This document shows, piece after piece, positions 30,458 to 39,699 of a DNA stretch of 56,041 nucleotides. The translations under genes and the position numbers were made by a program. Within the stretch, counting starts at the first letter, position 1; each line of letters begins with the position of its first letter. Source of the stretch: an uncultured Treponema sp. (GTDB taxonomy: Bacteria; Spirochaetota; Spirochaetia; Treponematales; Treponemataceae). The notes beneath the pieces are model-generated. The model saw nothing but the letters and a program-made list of their open reading frames with translations. It was not told the DNA's origin and ran no database searches. Location: the NCBI GenBank assembly GCA_945868875.1, contig CAMBMW010000002.1, positions 1 through 56,041 of the forward strand, in the 5' to 3' direction.

Positions 30458-32551
30458 TTATTTTGTTTCCAATGCATCAATATAAGAAAGATTAAGTCTT
30501 CCCTGTTTGTCCACTTCCAGAAGTTTTACAGGAATAACTTGACCTTCTTTTAGAACATCAGTCACTTTGTTTACACGCTGACGAGAAAGTTTTGAAATGT
30601 GACACAAACCTTCTTTTCCAGGAAGAATTTCAATGAACGCACCAAATTCCATAATTCGTTTAACAGTTCCCTGATAAATTGTGCCAACTTCAGGATCTTC
30701 TGTAATGCCTTTTACAGCTTTTTTAGCAGCTTCAGCGGCAATTCCAGTTTTACCATAAATTGTTACAGTTCCATCATCGTCAGTGTTGATAGTGACACCA
30801 TACTGAGCACACAACGCTTTTACATTTTTTCCGCCAGGCCCAATCAAAGCACCAATCTTGTCAACAGGAATCTTCATAGTAAGAATCTGAGGAGCACGTG
30901 GAGAAAGTGGAGCCGGTTTGTCGATACATTCCTTCATTTTTCCAAGAATATGCATACGACCAACGCGAGCCTGTTCCAAAGCATTTTTCATGATTTCAGT
31001 AGTAACACCAGGAATTTTAATATCCATCTGGAAACCAGTAATACCATCTTCAGTACCGGCAACTTTAAAGTCCATATCACCAAGATGATCTTCTTCACCA
31101 AGAATATCACTCAAAATCTTGTAGCGGTCATAATGTTCACCTTCAGTGATAAGTCCCATTGCAATTCCAGCAACCATTTTTTTCATAGGAACACCAGCTG
31201 CAAGCATAGAAAGACAGCCACCGCAAGTAGAAGCCTGAGAAGAAGAACCATTAGATTCCATAATTTCAGAAACAACACGAACAGTGTATGGGAATTCTTC
31301 ACGACTTGGAACCATAGGAGCCAAAGAACGGCGAGCAAGATTTCCGTGACCAATTTCACGACGACCAGTTGTGAGTTTTCCAGTTTCACCTACAGAATAT
31401 GGAGGGAAGTTATAATGGAGAATAAAGTGTTCACTTCTGTCTCCGTCAATATCATCATAAGTCTGTTCATCCATTGCAGTACCCAAAGTACAAACTGCAA
31501 GAGACTGAGTTTCACCGCGAGTGAACAAAGCAGAACCATGAGGCATAGGCAAAACATTGATTTCGCAGGAAATAGGACGGATTTCATCGCACTTACGACC
31601 ATCAATACGCACACCGTCATCAAGAATAGACTTTCTCAAAAGTTTATATTGAATATCATCCATTAAATTACAGAAAAGTTTAGCCTGAATAGGGTCAGAA
31701 AGCTGTTCAGCATATTTTTCAGCAAGCTGATTTTGTACTTTTGCAATCGCAATTCCACGATTCTGTTTTCCATCCTGGAAACAAGCTTCTTTCAAAAGAG
31801 GAGTAGCTTCTTCTTCAATAGCCTGAGCATTTTCAAGAGTAACATCAAGCGGATTCAAAGGAAGCTTTTCTTTTCCAGCTTTTTTTACAAGTTCTTCCTG
31901 CAAAAGACACATTTCCTTAATAAATTTTTCAGCTTCTGCAAGAGCACCAAGCATTACTTCTTCAGAAACTTCGTTTGCACCACCTTCTACCATTGTAAAA
32001 CCGTCTTTTGTACCAGCAACAACAATTTCCATATCAGCTTCTTCAATCTGCTTGAAAGTAGGATTGATTACATATTTACCGTCCAAAAAACCAACACGAC
32101 ATGCAGCAACAGGACCATGGAAAGGAATGTCCGAAATACAAGTAGCAGCCGAAGCAGCAAGAACAGCAAGAATATCCTGAGTATGTTCACCATCAGCAGA
32201 AACACAAGTAGGAACAATCTGCAATTCATGACCAAAAGAAGGTTCAAAAAGCGGACGCATAGGACGGTCAATAAGACGACTAACCAGAATTTCCTTATCC
32301 TTAGGACGACCTTCACGCTTTACAAAACCACCAGGAATTTTTCCTGCAGCATAAAATTTTTCATTGTACTCAACAGTAACAGGCACAAAATCCTGACCTT
32401 CTGTTACAGTGCTGGAAGCACAAATTGTTGCAATAATGGCAGCTCCGCCCCACTGAGCGTAAACACAACCATTAGCCTGCTTACCGATTTTACCAGTTTC
32501 CAAGATAAGATCAGCATCACCAAGTCTGTAAGTAACTCTTTCTACAGCCAT
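30458..32551 (-). CDS. pnp: Polyribonucleotide nucleotidyltransferase
   Basis: GKIPGGFVKREGRPKDKEILVSRLIDRPMRPLF, FPPYSVGE, GRREIGHGNLARRSL, KH (IGPGGKNVK) and S1 domains. Confidence 0.98.
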   Translation of the reverse strand: MAVERVTYRLGDADLILETGKIGKQANGCVYAQWGGAAIIATICASSTVTEGQDFVPVTVEYNEKFYAAGKIPGGFVKREGRPKDKEILVSRLIDRPMRPLFEPSFGHELQIVPTCVSADGEHTQDILAVLAASAATCISDIPFHGPVAACRVGFLDGKYVINPTFKQIEEADMEIVVAGTKDGFTMVEGGANEVSEEVMLGALAEAEKFIKEMCLLQEELVKKAGKEKLPLNPLDVTLENAQAIEEEATPLLKEACFQDGKQNRGIAIAKVQNQLAEKYAEQLSDPIQAKLFCNLMDDIQYKLLRKSILDDGVRIDGRKCDEIRPISCEINVLPMPHGSALFTRGETQSLAVCTLGTAMDEQTYDDIDGDRSEHFILHYNFPPYSVGETGKLTTGRREIGHGNLARRSLAPMVPSREEFPYTVRVVSEIMESNGSSSQASTCGGCLSMLAAGVPMKKMVAGIAMGLITEGEHYDRYKILSDILGEEDHLGDMDFKVAGTEDGITGFQMDIKIPGVTTEIMKNALEQARVGRMHILGKMKECIDKPAPLSPRAPQILTMKIPVDKIGALIGPGGKNVKALCAQYGVTINTDDDGTVTIYGKTGIAAEAAKKAVKGITEDPEVGTIYQGTVKRIMEFGAFIEILPGKEGLCHISKLSRQRVNKVTDVLKEGQVIPVKLLEVDKQGRLNLSYIDALETK

Positions 32552-32579
32552 ATTTTCCTCTTAAATAAAAAAAATTATG

Positions 32580-32801
32580 CCTGGAATTCACCACAGATTC
32601 ACACAAATAAAAACTTAGCCATTTTCATAAATTATAATTATATAGAATATAAAAAAGAATATTAAAGGAGGGGAAAGCCTTCCCCTGACTCGCACTACGT
32701 TGCTCGCCACCCCTTCTAGCGGGGCAAAAATCATTCCGTCGCTGCCCCGCAACGCCCCAAAATTTTTATTTGTGTGTACCCGTGATTCAACGAATTCCAG
32801 G
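32580..32801. repeat. 222-bp element bounded by inverted repeats, with GC-rich hairpin core, in the pnp upstream region
   Basis: CCTGGAATTC (32580-32589) / GAATTCCAGG (32792-32801); CACACAAATAAAAA (32600-32613) / TTTTTATTTGTGTG (32763-32776); inner AGGGGAA/TTCCCCT and GCGGGGCA (32719-32726)/TGCCCCGC (32743-32750). Confidence 0.75.
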
Positions 32802-32978
32802 AATCCTTGTGAAAAACTTCCACAAATACAATTTTAATCGATTATAAAGATTTTTTCAATTACTAAAAACTAAACTGCAATTTTTTTTTGCAAGATGTTT
32901 TTTTGTCACGCAGATTCAGATTGTTTCAAACAGGTAACTATCTCTTTGATTATTTGTATCATTTTTTTTTGTGTGCAA

Positions 32979-34838
32979 TTATCTGCTGATTAATGTAATA
33001 TTTCCACCAATAATTTGATATTTATCAAATACAAAATCATTTAATGCACGGGCAGCATCTTCGAAAGTTTTTCCTTCTGTTTTGCGGACATAAGCTGCTA
33101 GTTCTGGTGTGTATTTAATAACCGAACCTCTATTTGCAAGATGCACAAAATAATTCGCCACTTCTGCTATTCTTTGCTGCATTAGATATGCCATGAATTC
33201 ATTGTGCATAAGATAATCATCATTTTGATCATAACCAAGTTCTGGTTGACTTTTAAAATAATCTTTTAAGAATTGAATTGAAGTTTGATCCATGGTGTAA
33301 TAAACTGCACTTGTAAAATTTCTAAATTCTTCATCTTTAAAAAATAATGTATGCCATCCTTCGTGCGCTAAAAATGTGGAACGAAGATACGGAGCTGATT
33401 CTTGAGAAATGGAAACAATACCACCTTCGTGAGGAATAAAAACTGTTCCATCAAATTCTATAAGTTCATTTTCTAAAAGAATTTTTTTGAGGAGTTCTTC
33501 TTGTTTGTTGAGCGGAAAATTCTCCTTCAGAGCTTTGTTGAAAAAATTCGCCATAGAAACAGCACTGTAATCATGTGCATTGTAACCGTGTTTTCCTTTG
33601 AGCTGTTCATCTGTAAGAAGAGTGCCTTTGTAACCTTCTTTTTCAACAAAATATGCCATGCGTCTGAAAAAATTATCCTGAATATCATAATTTCGTGTAT
33701 CAAAAAATAAAATGCGTTCAAATCTATCCCATTCAAAAATTTCATAATCTAATGTTCGCCATGCAGATTTGTTGTAGTTAAGAATAAGTCCAGGATCTGT
33801 TCTTACGGGAATAAGTACTTGTCCTTCAGAATTTGGCTGATTGTATGTTGCTCTTAAGATAAACGAACTGATATGATCTGAGTTTTGTGTAATTTCAGCT
33901 CGAGAAAAAGGTGATTTTAATGCTGATGACGGAATGATTATTTGAGAATCAGTTTTTACACTATTGAGTGAAAATTTTTCTCCTCCCAAAGTGAAGTTAA
34001 TTAAAACTTTATTTTCGAGAGTTGATTTATTTTCTTTTGTTTGATCCAAAGTAATGGCAAATTCTGGCATGGAACTTACCGATGTATTTTCTACTGGAAA
34101 AACAAGGGACGCACCTGAAAAATCTATTGTATTGTTTGAAAAATCAAGATAACCTCCGTTTCCTGCAAAACCGTAAAATGGAACTTCATAGTTAATATCA
34201 AAACCAATTTCTGAAGGAACTGCACAGGCTGCAACAATTTTACAGTCGTAAGTGCTTGAAACAAAAAATCCTTTTGGAAGATTATCTTGAAAAGTTTTGT
34301 AATCCTGTTGTTTTTGAGTAGCAAGAGAAATATCAAAAGTTTGCGGCGCATTATCAAGATTTGTCTGAATTAGAGGATGCGAACTGTCAGAAATACTTTG
34401 TAATTCTTGTTTTGTAGAATGTGATAAATCTTTTTCAGTAAGAAAACCGAATTTTAGATAACTGTTTTGATATTCTTTGTCTTTTTTGGGAAGAAGATTA
34501 ATGCGGACAGTAATGGAAACTGTGGAATATTTTTCATAAACTGATGAAATCAACTGAAGTTGCTGTGTGGAAAATTTAAAAAAAGCAGTCTGCCCGTCTT
34601 TGATAATGCCTTTTTGTGCATACTTATTTATTGCAATCAGTGATGATGACCCCTTTGTTTCAATACATTCAAGATGAACTGCTGATTTATGTCTGTTTGC
34701 TGCAAAGAAAATAAGAATAATAAAAATAACAGCAAGTAAACTAGAACAAAGAATGATTGTTTTTTTCTGAAAGTCTGTTAATTTATGAAAAAAAGATGAA
34801 ATTCTGTGAGAAAATTTTTTTAAAAATGCAAAATCCAT
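32979..34838 (-). CDS. Membrane-anchored putative zinc metallopeptidase, unassigned family
   Basis: N-terminal TM; HEGWH matches HExxH (STFLAHEGWHTLFF), downstream HNEFMAYLMQQ as possible third ligand. Confidence 0.55.
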   Translation of the reverse strand: MDFAFLKKFSHRISSFFHKLTDFQKKTIILCSSLLAVIFIILIFFAANRHKSAVHLECIETKGSSSLIAINKYAQKGIIKDGQTAFFKFSTQQLQLISSVYEKYSTVSITVRINLLPKKDKEYQNSYLKFGFLTEKDLSHSTKQELQSISDSSHPLIQTNLDNAPQTFDISLATQKQQDYKTFQDNLPKGFFVSSTYDCKIVAACAVPSEIGFDINYEVPFYGFAGNGGYLDFSNNTIDFSGASLVFPVENTSVSSMPEFAITLDQTKENKSTLENKVLINFTLGGEKFSLNSVKTDSQIIIPSSALKSPFSRAEITQNSDHISSFILRATYNQPNSEGQVLIPVRTDPGLILNYNKSAWRTLDYEIFEWDRFERILFFDTRNYDIQDNFFRRMAYFVEKEGYKGTLLTDEQLKGKHGYNAHDYSAVSMANFFNKALKENFPLNKQEELLKKILLENELIEFDGTVFIPHEGGIVSISQESAPYLRSTFLAHEGWHTLFFKDEEFRNFTSAVYYTMDQTSIQFLKDYFKSQPELGYDQNDDYLMHNEFMAYLMQQRIAEVANYFVHLANRGSVIKYTPELAAYVRKTEGKTFEDAARALNDFVFDKYQIIGGNITLISR

Positions 34839-34898
34839 ATTAAAAATATAGCAGATTATTAAAAAAAAAACTATGGAAAACCGTTTTTCAGGAAAAAT

Positions 34899-35843
34899 TT
34901 ATAATGTGTTTGACCTGGAAGTTTTGTCGTTTAAAATTTCATAAAAATCTTCTATATTGATGCATTTCAATCCGCGTTTTTCAATTTTTGTTTTCATCTG
35001 GTCTGAAATTTCATTCTGGAAGATTACTGTTCCTCCAGTTGTAAGATGCTCGTATACACAGCCTCCGTATTCATAAATTCTTTTGACGAGTTCAAATGTT
35101 GTATCTACATCTTTGAAAAGTTTTCCGTCAATTTCGAATTTTTGACCGATAAGTTTTTTGAATTTTGGTTTTGGTGAAACTTTTCCAAAAAGTCGTTTTA
35201 TTTTTTCTGTCACTTCCCTGCGGTATGCACGTTCTTCTGCTTGAATAAGCATTTGTTCGCTGGAGATGAAAAATCCCTTGTTTTCTGTAAAAACCTGTTC
35301 GATGGATTTGCCTGTTTTTGCACATTCTGATTTTAAACACAACATTGTCATCATGGCATCGTCAACTGATTTGTGCGATTGAAATTTGGAAATGTTTACT
35401 CCAAATTCTTGTGCCCATTGTGACAGTTTTTGTTTTTTTCCATATTTATTTTCAAAATATTTTTCTGCATCAAAAGCCCTGAAATTGATGTAGTCGCAAT
35501 TATATCGCTGGCAGGCGCTGTTTACAAATCCAACATCATTGGAAACTGCGAAACCTCCGATATATCTGTTTCCGGTTGTAAAAAGTTTTTTTATGCTTTT
35601 ATAATAACTTTCAAAATTTGGTTTTGTGCGGAAAAAATCTTTGGAATAGGCAAGTTTACATTCTCCTTTGCCGCTTAAAATATACCAGTCGAATTCACAT
35701 TCTGGATTTATTACAACGTCTTCGCTTTCTATTACATTCAAATCATCATCGCAAATAACGTATCCAAGTGAACATATTTTTCCAATTCCTTCAAAAGTGT
35801 TTGCACATTCACAGTCAAAAAAGACAAAAGATTTATGATTCAT
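34899..35843 (-). CDS. 3'-5' exonuclease-like (DEDD/RNase T superfamily) protein
   Basis: FVFFDCECAN (ExoI-like), VSNDVGFVNSACQRY, SHKSVDDAMMTMLCL. Confidence 0.75.
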   Translation of the reverse strand: MNHKSFVFFDCECANTFEGIGKICSLGYVICDDDLNVIESEDVVINPECEFDWYILSGKGECKLAYSKDFFRTKPNFESYYKSIKKLFTTGNRYIGGFAVSNDVGFVNSACQRYNCDYINFRAFDAEKYFENKYGKKQKLSQWAQEFGVNISKFQSHKSVDDAMMTMLCLKSECAKTGKSIEQVFTENKGFFISSEQMLIQAEERAYRREVTEKIKRLFGKVSPKPKFKKLIGQKFEIDGKLFKDVDTTFELVKRIYEYGGCVYEHLTTGGTVIFQNEISDQMKTKIEKRGLKCINIEDFYEILNDKTSRSNTL

Positions 35844-36055
35844 AAAAGATTCCTGATTCTTTTTTTATATAGGACAATGTTGATTTTTTTTCTACAAAAA
35901 TGATTTTATCATAAAGTTTAAAAAAAATATATGGATTTAACTTTTATTGTATAGAAATTATTTTTTTTAACCTGAATAGCAAAAAAAACTTCCCTAGTAA
36001 ATTAGTAGGAAAAAGTGTGATATTTGTTGTCTAAATATCAAAAATTTAGTATATT

Positions 36056-36802
36056 ATGGTTATGTTATTAGATGTTAAAAATTTAAGTGCCTCGTTGGAA
36101 GATGGCAAAAAAATAATTGATGATTTATCTCTAAGTGTAAATTCTGGTGAAGTTCATGTATTGATGGGACCTAACGGCGCTGGAAAATCGTCTTTGGGTA
36201 ATACATTAATGGGAAATCCTGTTTATAAAGTTACTGGCGGTAAGATATTTTTCAAGGATAATGATATTACTGAGGAAGCTTGTGATAAACGTGCAAAACT
36301 TGGTATGTTCATGTCGTTTCAGTCGCCACTGGAAGTGCCAGGAATTTCTTTGGAAAGTTTTATTCGTTCTGCGATGCAGCAAAAAACTGGTGAACATGTG
36401 AAGCTTTTTCAATTTCAAAAGGAATTAAAAGCCTGCATGGAACTTTTGAATATGAATGCAGATTATGCAAAACGTGATTTGAATGTTGGTTTTTCTGGTG
36501 GAGAACGAAAAAAGTCTGAAATTTTACAACTTTTGATGTTGAAGCCTGATTTTGCAATTCTTGATGAAACTGATTCTGGACTTGATGTTGATGCTGTGCG
36601 TGTTGTTTCTGAAGGAATTAAAAAATATCAGGAAACAGTGGGCGGTGCACTTTTGATTATTACTCACAATGCGAAAATTCTTGAAAATTTGAAGATTGAT
36701 TATACTCATATTCTTGTGAAAGGTCATATTGTTCACACTGGTGACGGTTCTTTGGTTGAAAAAATTAATGCAGAAGGTTTTGAGCAGTTTTTAAAGAACT
36801 AA
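36056..36802 (+). CDS. sufC: Fe-S cluster assembly ATPase SufC
   Basis: GPNGAGKSSLGNTLMG, GFSGGERKKSEILQLLMLKPDFAILDETDSGLDVDA. Confidence 0.97.
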   Translation: MVMLLDVKNLSASLEDGKKIIDDLSLSVNSGEVHVLMGPNGAGKSSLGNTLMGNPVYKVTGGKIFFKDNDITEEACDKRAKLGMFMSFQSPLEVPGISLESFIRSAMQQKTGEHVKLFQFQKELKACMELLNMNADYAKRDLNVGFSGGERKKSEILQLLMLKPDFAILDETDSGLDVDAVRVVSEGIKKYQETVGGALLIITHNAKILENLKIDYTHILVKGHIVHTGDGSLVEKINAEGFEQFLKN

Positions 36803-36838
36803 TAGATTTTTTGTGTTTAAAATGCGGCAAGGATTGTA

Positions 36839-36912
36839 GGGGCTGGCGAAGCCAGTTCCGAAGCGTAGCGAAGGAATGAAACCCCGAAAAGCCTGGTTTG
36901 CGAAGCAAAGCC
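36839..36912. repeat. GC-rich cluster of GNA-loop mini-hairpins inside the suf operon
   Basis: CTGGC-GAA-GCCAG (36843-36855), TTCC..GCGTAGC..GGAA (36856-36876), outer GGGG/CCCC (36839-36842/36882-36885), TTTGC-GAA-GCAAA (36897-36909). Confidence 0.75.
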
Positions 36913-37001
36913 GCCCGAATAATAAAAATGATTATTGAAATTGTGGTTTCGAATTTGAAATTTTTTGGAAATCTGTTTTGATGTTTTTTTATTAATTTTT
37001 T

Positions 37002-38429
37002 ATGGAAAAAGCGATGGCTGAGAATAAAACTTTTGTTGATGATATAAATAGAGAATTTTACGATTTTCGCTACGAAGAAAATGAGCAGGATTTTTTTAGA
37101 ATTGAAAGTGGGTTGACTGCTGATATTGTGGCAAAAATCAGCGAGGAAAAAGGGGATCCGCAGTGGATGAAGGAATTCCGTTTGAAATCGCTTGAAATGT
37201 ATCACCGTCTGAGAGTGCCTGACTGGGGACCTGGAATCGAAGGGCTTGATATTCAAAATATTGCGACTTATGTTCGTCCTAAAACTCAAATGAGCGGTAA
37301 ATGGGAAGATGTTCCTGATGACATAAAAGAAACTTTTGAAAAACTGGGAATTCCTGAGGCGGAACGGAAATCTTTGGCTGGTGTTGGGGCTCAATATGAT
37401 TCTGAACTTGTTTATCATAATGTTCAGGAAGAAGTTGCAAAGCAGGGTGTGGTGTACATGGGTTTTGAAGAGGCTTTGAAGTCTGAGCAGTGGGGACCTA
37501 TGGTGCAGGAATATTTTATGACTCTCATTACTCCAAAAGATCATAAATTTGCTGCTTTGCATGGTGCTGTGTGGTCGGGTGGAAGTTTTGTTTATGTTCC
37601 AAAAGGTGTGCATTTGAGTTTTCCTTTGCAGTCGTATTTCAGATTGAATGCAAAAGGTGCGGGACAGTTTGAACACACTCTTATTATTGTTGATGAAGGG
37701 GCGGATTTGCATTTTATTGAAGGATGTTCGGCTCCAAAATATAATGAGGCTAATCTGCATGCAGGTGCTGTTGAACTTTTTGTGAAAAAAGGAGCGCATT
37801 TGCGTTATTCGACTATTGAGAACTGGTCTAAGAATATGTATAACCTGAATACTAAGCGTGCAAAAGTGGAAGAAAACGGTAGCATTGAATGGGTTTCGGG
37901 TAGTTTTGGTAGTCATATTTCGTATTTGTATCCTGAGTCTGATTTGATTGGAAGAAATGCTCGTGCAGAGTTTACTGGAGTTACTTTTGCTGGAGCTGGT
38001 CAGAGTCTTGATACTGGTGCCAAAATGGTTCATCTGGCGGAAAATACAACCAGTTTGATTACTACTAAGTCTATTTCAAAAGGCGGTGGTGAAAGTTTTT
38101 ACCGTTCTGCTATTTATATAGGAAAAGAAGCGAAAGGTTCGAAAGCCAGTGTTTCTTGTCAAAGTTTAATGCTTGACAGTAAAAGTCGTTCTGACACAAT
38201 TCCTGCAATGCAGGTGATGACTGATGATTGTGATGTTGGGCATGAAGCAAAAATTGGACGCATCAGTAATGAAGCGATTTTTTATTTGATGTCGAGGGGA
38301 ATCAGCGAAGAAGAAGCTAGAAGTATGATTGTAAGCGGGTTTGCAAATCCTGTGAGTAAGGAGCTTCCGCTTGAATATGCTGTTGAAATGAATAATCTTA
38401 TTCGGCTGGAGATGAAAAATTCTCTGTAA
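37002..38429 (+). CDS. sufB: Fe-S cluster assembly protein SufB
   Basis: HGAVWSGGSFVYVPKGVHLSFPLQSYFRLN, HFIEGCSAP, GFANPVSKELPLEYAVEMN. Confidence 0.97.
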   Translation: MEKAMAENKTFVDDINREFYDFRYEENEQDFFRIESGLTADIVAKISEEKGDPQWMKEFRLKSLEMYHRLRVPDWGPGIEGLDIQNIATYVRPKTQMSGKWEDVPDDIKETFEKLGIPEAERKSLAGVGAQYDSELVYHNVQEEVAKQGVVYMGFEEALKSEQWGPMVQEYFMTLITPKDHKFAALHGAVWSGGSFVYVPKGVHLSFPLQSYFRLNAKGAGQFEHTLIIVDEGADLHFIEGCSAPKYNEANLHAGAVELFVKKGAHLRYSTIENWSKNMYNLNTKRAKVEENGSIEWVSGSFGSHISYLYPESDLIGRNARAEFTGVTFAGAGQSLDTGAKMVHLAENTTSLITTKSISKGGGESFYRSAIYIGKEAKGSKASVSCQSLMLDSKSRSDTIPAMQVMTDDCDVGHEAKIGRISNEAIFYLMSRGISEEEARSMIVSGFANPVSKELPLEYAVEMNNLIRLEMKNSL

Positions 38430-38439
38430 TAGGAAAATT

Positions 38440-39696
38440 ATGATAGTTGAAAATGTAAAAACAAATATTGTACCTTCTCTGACATGGAACTGGCTTAAAT
38501 TAAATAATGATTTGCTTTCAATTGAAGGTCAAATTTGCGATTTTTATGAAAATAATGGAAATATTGTGGAATTGCCAGACGGTTTTTCTGTAAAAAATCT
38601 TTGTGATGTTGCTTTTCCGCAGGAAAGATTTGAGAATTTAAGTGGTGTTTTTAATCGTGCAAATCCAAAACCTTTTGATTCGGGATTTATTGCAAATTCA
38701 AAACAACAAAAAACAAATACTTTGGATAATGTAAAATCAGATTCTTCTGATTCAGAGCTTGTGGTACAACCTGAAAATGACGATGTGAATAATGCTAAAA
38801 TTCAAGAAACGAAGGAAGTTCATCCGCTTGAAAAAATAATCCTTGAAAATGCAAAAAATCAAAAAGTTATTGTGATTGAAGGTGAAGCAGAAAATCCTTT
38901 GATTATCAATTTTGATTTTTCTGATGATATTGATGGAAAAGATAATTGCAAGGCGGTGAACAGTTATAAGTTTGTTGCAAAAAAAGATTCGCGTGCAACT
39001 GTCATTTGTGTGTTCAAAGGGAATGATAACTGTGTTCTTGTAAAAAATGACATATATATAGAAGAAAACGCTGAATTAAAAATTATAAAAGTGCAGCTTA
39101 TGGATAATAAATCCCTGATGCTAGATGACACTGCGATTTTTCAGGAAAAGAGTTCTAAAGTTGATTTTATGCAGATTGAACTTGGAGCTGCTCATATAGA
39201 TTCAGGACTTCACGTTGTTTTAAAAGGTGATTATTCTAAGTTTGTGTCAAATATCGCTTATCTTTGTCGTGATGAACAGTATCTGGATATGAATCATATT
39301 GTTGAGCAATATGGAAAAAAATCTGAATGTAAGATGTTTGTGAATGGTTCGGTAAAAGATTCTGCTAAAAAAACTTATCGCGGGACTATTGACTTAAAAA
39401 AAGGATGTTGCGGTGCAAAAGGTAATGAAATGGAAGAGACTCTTTTGCTTTCTCCAAAAGCTGTGAATAAATCTTTGCCCGTCATTTTGTGTGATGAAGA
39501 AGATGTTGAAGGTGAGCATGGAGCAACTATTGGAAGGCTTTCTGCACAAATGTTGTTTTATATGCAGACTCGTTCAATTAGTCAAAAGATGGCAGAAGAA
39601 CTTTTATCAAAAGCAAAAGTACAGGCTGCTGCTGATTTGATTGAAAATCAGAACGTAAAAAATGAAGTTTTGGATTTTATAAATAAAATTTTTTAG
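38440..39696 (+). CDS. sufD: Fe-S cluster assembly protein SufD
   Basis: DEEDVEGEHGATIGRLSAQMLFYMQTRSIS and operon position. Confidence 0.9.
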   Translation: MIVENVKTNIVPSLTWNWLKLNNDLLSIEGQICDFYENNGNIVELPDGFSVKNLCDVAFPQERFENLSGVFNRANPKPFDSGFIANSKQQKTNTLDNVKSDSSDSELVVQPENDDVNNAKIQETKEVHPLEKIILENAKNQKVIVIEGEAENPLIINFDFSDDIDGKDNCKAVNSYKFVAKKDSRATVICVFKGNDNCVLVKNDIYIEENAELKIIKVQLMDNKSLMLDDTAIFQEKSSKVDFMQIELGAAHIDSGLHVVLKGDYSKFVSNIAYLCRDEQYLDMNHIVEQYGKKSECKMFVNGSVKDSAKKTYRGTIDLKKGCCGAKGNEMEETLLLSPKAVNKSLPVILCDEEDVEGEHGATIGRLSAQMLFYMQTRSISQKMAEELLSKAKVQAAADLIENQNVKNEVLDFINKIF

Positions 39697-39699
39697 GAA

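Noticed and set aside
30599-32665. Long plus-strand ORFs (355 and 310 aa) antisense to pnp
   Set aside because: Ser/Thr/Asn/Phe-rich reverse-frame artefacts opposite an unambiguous pnp.
36765-38033. 422-aa minus-strand ORF antisense to sufC end and sufB
   Set aside because: Sits opposite a clear sufB; composition looks like reverse-frame translation of a biased coding strand, with no recognisable domain.
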